Shown here piece after piece: positions 23,757 to 64,000 of a stretch of DNA of 64,000 nucleotides. The notes beneath the pieces were generated by a model, which was not told the DNA's origin, did no database searches, and saw only the letters and a list, made by a program, of their open reading frames with translations. Source of the stretch: Engraulis encrasicolus (Eukaryota > Chordata > Actinopteri > Clupeiformes > Engraulidae); assembly GCF_034702125.1 (NCBI RefSeq), contig NC_085859.1:9455619-9519618 (forward strand), in the 5' to 3' direction. Position 1 is the stretch's first letter, and the number at the start of each line of letters is the position of its first letter. Both the position numbers and the translations under genes were made by a program.

Positions 23757-24173
23757 TGCACATTTGTGTTCGAATGGCTCATATGAATGCCAATTGAAAT
23801 GATAGTGCTTATCATTTGACAACAACATCGCCTTATTAGAAGAGAGTACATTGTTTTGAGAAAAGACGTTCATTTTGCAGGAGAAGTGAGGGGTTTTGCC
23901 CGTTGTGTGGGGGTTTTTGGATTTGTGTTTAGAGAGTTTTGAGAATTCGAGACATGATTCCAGAAATTGTGCGTAAACAATCGAGGAAAAACTGTATTGT
24001 GCCTGGAAGAGGGCTTGAAGCTAGAGGGGAGCAGACTTCAGCACTGACAAATGTGTTTACGTGCGTGTGTGTGTGCGTGCGTGCGTGTGTGTGCACGTAC
24101 GTGCGTGCAGGCATTTGAATGAGTGTTCACTATCAATTGCATGTTGTGCGTATGAGAGTGGGCTGCAGGGGCC

Positions 24174-42957
<18,784 letters not shown>

Positions 42958-43088
42958 TATTCACCAACAAGTGCACGCCTTTTCCCAACAAGTGCACACT
43001 GAGAAGCAGCAGCAGAATGACAGCAGAGTGACGGCTTACTTCCTCACAACACTAAGGAGGAGCCCAGGCAGGGTGGGGTTAAGGGTGG

Positions 43089-43116
43089 GGCCAATCAGAA
43101 TGGTTCTTGCCATCAG
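43089..43116 (-). promoter_or_regulatory. Conserved CCAAT-containing upstream block, gene A
   Basis: GCCAATCAGAATGGTTCTTG and following bases, 132-159 bp upstream of the ATG. Matches 190-217 and 62472-62500. Confidence 0.45.
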
Positions 43117-43262
43117 GGGGGAGGGCGGTAGAAACAGGTACCAGCTGTCAATCAGGTGATAGTGGCGTGGCCCAGTGCAAGATGTATGAAACATTTGCAA
43201 CACTTTTCTTAAACAGAAATGGGGTGGGCTGATCACACTGTTGTGTTCACTAGTCACTAGCC

Positions 43263-43616
43263 CAGTGTTTCTCAACCTTTTTTAGGCGAGGCACCCTTTC
43301 AATTCATGAAAAGTTTCAAGGCACCCCAAACCAACAAGCCGTAACATGGCATCCATTCCGCACAAGCTTAGAAAAGCAAAACATTTTGAGACGTCAAACG
43401 ACCTACGTTCGAAGTTGCAGCTGACTGGGGCGACCTATATTTACTTTATTGTGCGTAAATGGCAGATGAAAGATTCCACTGACTAGCATTAACTTATCAA
43501 TTTAGACAAATATGTATTATATTACATAATTTATTTATCAGCCACGTTTCCGCGGCACCCCTGAGGGGGCCCCGCGGCGCCCCAGGGTGCCCCGGCACCC
43601 CTGTTGAGAAACACTG
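43263..43616. mobile_element. hAT-type MITE, copy 2, with perfect 8-bp duplication
   Basis: Ends CAGTGTTTCTCAAC and the inverse. CACTAGCC flanks it at 43255-43262 and 43617-43624. The same family as 41234-41560. It lies about 300 bp upstream of the gene A start. Confidence 0.88.
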
Positions 43617-43755
43617 CACTAGCCCACATATGACAGCTGAGAGGGAGATTCTCTGTGCTGGGAAAATATAATCACGATTGGAGGATTGGTCCAGCACGCC
43701 TACTAAATGGTAGCAAATATACCGGAAGTCCTCTTGAAGAACATTTTGCTGCATT

Positions 43756-44583
43756 GGCTACAGTTACATGATTTTTTTAAATCCGAATTAATTATTCAGA
43801 TTTAAATAGATCGGATTCAAAGTTATTTTGAGATGTGTACCTGTATACATGGCACTTTCACTTAAATCTGAATTAAAGTCTGGGGAAAAGAAAGCATTGC
43901 GATTGGACTGAGGACGCACGTGCTGAGCGAGCCAAATAAAGCGTGGGGGGATGGTCGCCAAACCTCCAGGACCTTCATGTACTGTAGGCCTACTACCGGG
44001 AGAGGTGGTCATCTTCTGCCCTAAAATATTTCCCTCAGCCAGGCTCAAAGCTTAGGACAATGGCCCTATGGTCTGGGTCTTTCAAAATGCTAACGTTAGC
44101 TTACCCGCCTAGCTTAGAAAAACGAGTGGTCAAAGGGTAATGTGGAGTAACTTTGTTGTGCTACATCAGTTTGTGGTGCATTTTTACATCAAAATATGGA
44201 ATCCACAACATTTATAGTCACTTAGGGACTTTAAATTAAGCAAAACTTCCATGTAGGAAATTGACCGGAAGTCCGCCATTTTTTTCTCACAGAAGCAAAG
44301 AACATTAGGTCCTACGCCATTGTGTGGCCAACAAGCATGCGTGGAACAATCAGAATGGTTGTTAAAGTGGAATAAAAGGTTACATGACGGAGGAAATGGT
44401 TTAATCGGAATTAAAAGAGGAATAAACCACCCACTTTAGTTGGATTTAAATTTAATTCCGAATAAACTTAATTCCGGTTCGGTAAGTGTTTAGCTGATGT
44501 TTTTAAAGTGGAATTAAGTTTTAATCAGATTTTTTTAAAAGTTAGTTAAATCGGATTTAAATGTCTCATGTAAACATAGCCAT
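43756..44583. mobile_element. MITE with GGCTAY..TTACATGA ends
   Basis: The left end GGCTACAGTTACATGA and the inverted right end GGCTATGTTTACATGA share further AAATCCGATTT motifs. ATT occurs at both flanks (43753-43755, 44584-44586). It is absent from the paralogous flank of gene C. Confidence 0.65.
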
Positions 44584-44628
44584 TGTGACACCAAGCAAGT
44601 TCATGTATTAGGACACTGGACACCATAA

Positions 44629-45012
44629 TGTTGCAGCAGTTGGTTAAATACGTCCTGCAGTGCAGATTTCAGTAGTTGCAGCAGTTGGAGCAGCTGGACA
44701 CGTCCTGCAGTGCAAGTTGCAGCAGTGAACATGTGGTCTGCAGTGCAAGTTGCAGCAGTTGGACATGTGCTGTCAGTTTAAGTTGCAGCAGTTGCAAACA
44801 TCCTGCAGTGACAGTTGCAGGGTGGGATATGTGCTGTCTGCAGTGCAAGCTGCAGCAGTTAATTGAATACGTCCTGCAGTGCAAATTGGAGCAGCTGGAC
44901 ACGTCCTGCAGTGCAAGTTGCAGCAGTTGCAAACATCCTGCAGTGCAAGTTGCAGCAGTTGGACATGTGCTGTCAGTTTAAGTTGCAGCAGTTGGACATG
45001 TGCTGTCAGTTC
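44629..45012. repeat. Minisatellite of GTTGCAGCAGTTGGACA units
   Basis: About a dozen units of roughly 28-36 bp combining GTTGCAGCAGTTGGACATG with TCCTGCAGTGCAA or GCTGTCAGTTTAA. The paralogous spot upstream of gene C (403-440) has one unit. Confidence 0.9.
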
Positions 45013-45420
45013 AAGTTGCTTCACCGGTCGTTTCCTGCAGTCTCCAGACGTGACCTCACAGGTAGCCAGTGAAATCGAAAGTGAAGTGAAAGCCCAACTG
45101 GGACAGTCCGACTCTGTCATTGTGACATACCACTCCACAGTACACAAGTGCATGATGCACACAATGACCCCCAATGGCGTGTGAAAGGGAGCAGTGTGGT
45201 GTGAGGTACCATGCTGGGGGTACCTCAGTCATGCAGGGGGATGGGGGAAAGCACTGGTTAATTACTCCCCCCACCAACCTGGCGGCAATGTGTGGGCTAC
45301 AAGATTGACGCCCTAACCACTTACACATGACTGACTGACATACTATAAGGCATACGATCACCAATGTTATTATCTCACCAACATGCAGTGATTCTTAACC
45401 ATAGCACACAAATCAATTGT
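45013..45420. other. Unique spacer upstream of gene A
   Basis: Paralogous at its start to the gene C flank (CAAGTTGCTTC...TCGTTTCC). No gene or repeat is recognised in the rest. Confidence 0.5.
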
Positions 45421-45424
45421 TTAA

Positions 45425-45777
45425 AGGGACACTGTGTGAGATGTTCAGTTGTTTATTTCCAGAATTCATGCTGCCCATTCAGTAATGTTACCTTTTTCAT
45501 GAATACTTACCACCATAATCAAATTCTAAGTATTCATTATGACTGGAAAAATTGCACTTTTCTTACATGAAAAGGGGGATCTTCTCCATGGTCCATTTTG
45601 AATTTCCAAAAATAGCCATTTTTAGCTGCAAAAATGATTCTACTTGGACCATACTAGAAAATATTTGTTTATTACTCAGTAAACTTCCATGTAAATATCA
45701 AATTTGGCAATAGGCAGCCCAGTTTCAATGAGCAGCATAGTTGCAGTACCTTTTTTCATTTCCTGCACAGTGTCCCT
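45425..45777. mobile_element. TTAA-flanked MITE
   Basis: Ends AGGGACACTGTG and, inverted, AGGGACACTGTG, inside TTAA at 45421-45424 and 45778-45781. TTAA duplication fits piggyBac- or Kolobok-like families. It has no coding sequence. Confidence 0.75.
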
Positions 45778-45781
45778 TTAA

Positions 45782-46282
45782 AGCACTTCATGAAGACTTT
45801 TAATCCCACATCCCCGTCATGATACCTATCCTGCCCGTCACATTTCTGTTCCTGGAAATGGCCCTTCAGTGATGCCATATTACTCTCCAACATGCAGTGG
45901 TCCACAACCATAGTATTCAATTCATTTCTTTCAAACACTTCCCAATGTTTTAATGTGACATCCCCCTTCAACAATGTGACCTCCATAAAACTTGCCCATC
46001 ACATTTCTGTTCCTTGTTAATGGTCCCTCGGTGATGCCGTATTACCCCATGACATGGTAGTTAACAGGAAGACTCGTCATAAATCGTTCCAGATAGAGAC
46101 CGGCAAGATGGCGGTGGACACGCAGGTTGGTGTGTCGCTGGTGTCCAACATGGGACTCTGTTGTACTGTCTCTTCAATTCTAAATAATAATGTGAATTCC
46201 ATGGTCCATTGTCATTGTCACGGCACCACAATAGCTGAAAGTGTCACTACATGGGATGGGACTACATGTAACCACATGGTAT
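45782..46282. other. Spacer with no recognisable gene
   Basis: Repeats AACATGCAGTGGTCCACAACCAT-like words found also at 45380-45405. 46129-46282 is paralogous to 62857-63000 upstream of gene B. Nothing coding is supported. Confidence 0.5.
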
Positions 46283-46440
46283 TCTGAATATGAGCTGGGG
46301 CTACTTGTAATCACATGGTGGTCCTCATATGAGCTGGGGCTACTTGTATGTAATCACATGGTGGTCCTCATATGAGCTGGGGCTACTTGTATGTAATCAC
46401 ATGGTCCTCATATGAGCTGGGGCTACTTGTGAGGTTATAA
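46283..46440. repeat. 43-bp minisatellite, about 4 units
   Basis: Units contain CATATGAGCTGGGGCTACTT followed by GTATGTAATCACATGGTGGTC. The same array is expanded to about 15 units at 63007-63643. Confidence 0.92.
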
Positions 46441-46473
46441 ATGTTGCCAGAGTTTCCTCCAGCCAGAGCCGGT

Positions 46474-46968
46474 TTTACTAATAAGCAGACTAGGCAGTTG
46501 CCAAGGGCCCCACCAAATTTGCCCATTGTAGGGGGGGGCCCAGCAGTCAGCCCTGCCATGGTAGACGAGTCAGTGACATTTCAACAGTAGCACACAACAG
46601 GGCGGTGCAACAACAGCCAGTGCTACTATTGGATTAATGTTTGTTTGTTTGTTTGTTTGTTTTAGGTGGACTATCTAAGAATAATATTAATTGCAGAATT
46701 TCAACCACCAATTAATAATTAATGTATGGTCATTAAATGTTGTTACTCCACCTGACCTGACGTCTGAGCCCAAAATTTCCAATTCACCCAAATACCAGTA
46801 AAACTACTAATAAGCAATCTAGGCAGTTGCCAAGGGCCCCACCAAATGTACCCATTGTAGGGAACCCCAGCAGTCAGCCCTGCCATGGTAAATACCAGTG
46901 ACAGTAATTCATGAGGGCCCCATGTCTATATTTTGCCTAGGGCCCCAAATGGGTAGAGCCACTGCTGC
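46474..46968 (+). mobile_element. hAT-type element (CAGAGCCGGTTTTACTA end)
   Basis: Left end CAGAGCCGGTTTTACTAATA at 46474. The probable right end is GGTAGAGCCACTG at about 46968. A target duplication is not clear. The left end also exists at 63674, so it predates duplication of the TRIM flank. It contains a (GTTT)n run at 46639-46660. Confidence 0.5.
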
Positions 46969-47979
46969 CCCCTGCACTTTATAGTTGAGGCTGCCACCTC
47001 CACAACAAACACCTTCCACCTCCAAGAGGTCCCCTGAAAAGATACAGGCTTTGTGCTATTGTGGATGTAATTTCTGAAGTTGGATTACCCAGTAGGTTCG
47101 TAGTGCGCACATCAAGCTTTCGAGCTAGTCGAGCTAGTCGCTCTTCAGAGAATGATGAAGAGCGATTAGCTCGAAAGTGCTCACTTGGGGGGAAAAAAAA
47201 AAAAGCAACAGGGGAGCAGTGTGCGGACATTCATCTTTATTTTTAAAGTTGGATTACCAAAATAATGTAATGCCATTAGTTTTCTGGGATTTTCACATTA
47301 AATTTTATTATGAGTCTGCACAACATAAACAGCATTTACAATGATGATTAGGCCTCTTAATCCCATGTCTAATGACACATGCTACCCCCTCACGACTATT
47401 AGTCCCCACCACCACCTTGACTAATAAAATCTTCTGTGGGAAACACTGCTATGCCTGTACTTTTTAACACTCGACAAACTCTATACTACACACACTGGTC
47501 TCCCACTGTTCACACTTCCAGTTACAGCAGTCAGTAGAGACTTCTCTCCAACAGCACAATGTAAATTACCAAGAGAGATACTCAGATAACCTAAACAAAA
47601 TCAGAGCCCACAATGTCGACAAAGCTTCTTATTCTGCCTATGGGATTCTCAGATGAGATGTGCTCAACATCAACTAAGTGCAAAGTGTAGTTGAGTGTTT
47701 TCAACGTTATGCACAGTTCTCCTGCCATTAATGAACAATAACTTCATTATGCAAATGCACATCAATCATTGAGAATTACAACAGTACAACAGCATCCCAC
47801 CATTCCCTTATCATAGGAAATGCAACTGCAACTCTTAACAAATCACAAACACAAACTCACAAATAAAGACTGTGTGTGTGTGTGTGTGTCTCTGAATGTG
47901 AGTGTATGTGTCTTCGCGTGTATGTGTACGTGCATGTGTTTGTGGTTGGGTATGCATGTGTGACCTACAGGAGCAGAAT
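46969..47979. other. 3' flank of gene B
   Basis: No gene. It contains a hairpin-forming GCTTTCGAGCTAGTCG...AGCGATTAGCTCGAAAG palindrome at about 47118-47177. The rest is unremarkable up to the stop codon of gene B. Confidence 0.5.
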
Positions 47980-62363
<14,384 letters not shown>

Positions 62364-62471
62364 TATTGACTCTTCCAAACTCCAAGTGCACACTCTGAGA
62401 AGCAGCAGCAGAATGACGGCTGATTTCCTCAGAACACTAAGGAGGAGCCCAAGGAGGGTGGGGTTTGGGAT

Positions 62472-62500
62472 GGGCCAATCAGAATTGTTGTTGTTATCAG
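62472..62500 (-). promoter_or_regulatory. Conserved CCAAT-containing upstream block, gene B
   Basis: GCCAATCAGAATTGTTGTTG and following bases at 109-137 bp upstream of the ATG, the same distance as in gene C. Confidence 0.45.
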
Positions 62501-62599
62501 GAAGTGGAAAGGTAGGACCAGGTGACAGGGGCCGTGTGGAAGATGTACAAAACCTTGCAACACGTTTCCTTGAACGGGGNTTGGGGGGGGGGGTGATCA

Positions 62600-62856
62600 C
62601 CACATATGACAGCTGAGAGGGAGACAGGCAGGTCGTTGGTCGCACATATGACAGCAGAGAGGGAGACAGGCAGGTTGGTGTGTTGCACATATGACAGCAG
62701 AGAGGGAGACAGGCAGGTTGGTGTGTTCCACATATGACAGCTGAGAGGGAGACAGGCAGGTTGGTGTGTCCCACATATGACAGCTGAGAGGGAGACAGGC
62801 CGGTTGGTGTGTCGCACATATGACAGCTGAGAGGGAGACAGGCAGGTTGGTGTGTC
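62600..62856. repeat. Minisatellite of CACATATGACAGCTGAGAGG units
   Basis: Six units of about 41-46 bp, each CACATATGACAGCTGAGAGG followed by GAGACAGGCAGGTTGGTGTG. Gene A has one unit at the corresponding place (43626-43650). One ambiguous base precedes it at 62580. Confidence 0.92.
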
Positions 62857-63006
62857 ACTGGTGTCCAACATGGGACTCTGCTGAACTGCATGTGTTCTCT
62901 TCATTTAAATAATACTGGGAATTTCATGGTCCATTGTCATTATCATCATCATGACACTAAAATAGCTGAAAGTGTCACTTCATGGGATGGGACTACACGT
63001 AACCAC

Positions 63007-63643
63007 ACTGGGGCTACTTGTATGTAATCACATGGTGGTCCTCATATGAGCTGGGGCTACTTGTATGTAACTACATGGTCCTCATATGAGCTGGGGCTAC
63101 TTGTATGTAACTACATGGTGGTCCTCATATGAGCTGGGGCTACTTGTATGTAACTACATGGTGGTCCTCATATGAGCTGGGGCTACTTGTATGTAACTAC
63201 ATGGTCCTCATATGAGCTGGGGCTACTTGTAATCACATGGTGGTCCTCATATGAGCTGGGGCTACTTGTAACTACATGGTCCTCATATGAGCTGGGGCTA
63301 CTTGTATGTAACCACATGGTGGTCCTCATATGAGCTGGGGCTACTTGTATGTAACTACATGGTGGTCCTCATATGAGCTGGGGCTACTTGTATGTAACTA
63401 CATGGTGGTCCTCATATGAACTGGGGCTACTTGTAACCACATGGTCCTCATATGAGCTGGGGCTACTTGTATGTAACCACGTGGTCCTCATATGAGCTGG
63501 GGCTACTTGTATGTAACTACATGGTGGTCCTCATATGAGCTGGGGCTACTTGTATGTAACCACATGGTGGTCCTCATATGAGCTGGGGCTACTTGTATGT
63601 AACTACATGGTGGTCCTCATATGAGCTGGGGCTACTTGTGAGG
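63007..63643. repeat. 43-bp minisatellite, about 15 units
   Basis: Units of CATATGAGCTGGGGCTACTT plus GTATGTAACTACATGGTGGTC, some lacking the GTG or TATGTA step. It is the expanded counterpart of 46283-46440. Confidence 0.95.
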
Positions 63644-63673
63644 TTATAAATGTTGCCAGAGTTTCCCTGAGCC

Positions 63674-64000
63674 AGAGCCGGTTTTACTAATAAGCAGTCT
63701 AGGCAGTTACCAAGGGCCCCACCAAATGTACCCATTGTAGGGGGCCCCACCAAATGTACCCATTGTAGGGGGCCCCACCAAATGTACCCATTGTAGGGGC
63801 CCCACCTAATGCACCCATTGTAGGGGGCCCCACCAAATGTACCCATTGTAGGGGCCCCACCAAGTGTACCCATTGTAGGGGGCCCCACCAAATGTACCCA
63901 TTGTAGGGGGCCCCACCAAATGTACCCATTGTAGGGGGCCCCACCTAATGTACCCATTGTAGGGGCCCCACCTAATGCACCCATTGTAGGGGCCCCACCA
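63674..64000. repeat. 28-bp minisatellite grown from a hAT end, to the window edge
   Basis: After the hAT-like left end CAGAGCCGGTTTTACTA (63674), units of CCCCACCAAATGTACCCATT plus GTAGGGGG repeat about ten times and run off the window. Gene A's copy of this element (46474 on) has the unit only once or twice. Confidence 0.92.

Noticed and set aside
62364..62891. In-frame upstream extension of the gene B RING ORF (about 170 extra residues)
   Set aside because: It translates a minisatellite and 5' flank, contains the ambiguous base, and has no counterpart in genes A or C. The ATG at 62363 aligns in all three.

Overview
The window looks like a teleost fish genome. It carries three same-strand paralogues of the fish-expanded finTRIM family (RING, B-boxes, coiled coil, PRY-SPRY/B30.2). 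Their introns and spacers are filled with DNA transposons (hAT-, Tc1/mariner- and Mutator-like), tRNA-derived SINEs, fish-type LINEs and long CA/GT microsatellites. There is one ambiguous base, at 62580.

Layout. All three TRIM genes lie on the minus strand. Gene C enters at the left edge with only the first 80 coding bases (1-80). Gene A spans 24174-42957 and can be read through eight exons with matching splice phases to about 599 codons. It includes a tandemly duplicated 63-bp exon. Gene B spans 47980-62363 and can be read through seven exons to about 531 codons, but its fourth exon is shrunken. The flanks of the three genes are paralogous, so insertions present in one copy only can be defined to the base.

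467-20080 is one LTR retrotransposon inserted in the 5' flank of gene C. It has 2.54-kb LTRs with TGTAGG/CCTACA ends, a 4-bp target duplication (GCCT) and a polypurine tract. Its internal region encodes two overlapping long ORFs (12418-13620 and 13448-16177) in which I see no protease, reverse transcriptase, RNase H, integrase or zinc knuckle. It therefore looks non-autonomous with an unrecognised coding module. The 3' end of each LTR carries two tandem stem-loops that differ by a compensatory base-pair change. Its left LTR is interrupted by a 5'-truncated LINE (2266-5044), a foldback element with about 0.7-kb arms (5045-8393) and a hAT-like element (8461-10960, 8-bp target duplication).

20081-24173 is an intergenic stretch of SINEs, MITE pieces and repeats. 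The long intron of gene A (24935-34571) holds a 7.7-kb palindromic composite of Tc1/mariner-like ends around a decayed Cys/His-rich protein gene. Introns 1 and 2 of gene A hold precisely bounded hAT and TA-flanked elements. Intron 3 of gene B holds a LINE fragment split by two large elements, each containing another. Intron 1 of gene B holds a hAT inside a GT microsatellite, with a further hAT inside it.

How it fits together. The TRIM genes are predicted cytoplasmic E3 ubiquitin ligases of innate immunity, with ligand-binding B30.2 domains at the C-terminus. The surrounding sequence suggests a tandemly duplicating, repeat-driven cluster in which exon duplication, exon shrinkage, coding microsatellite growth and promoter-proximal minisatellite expansion are remodelling each copy separately.
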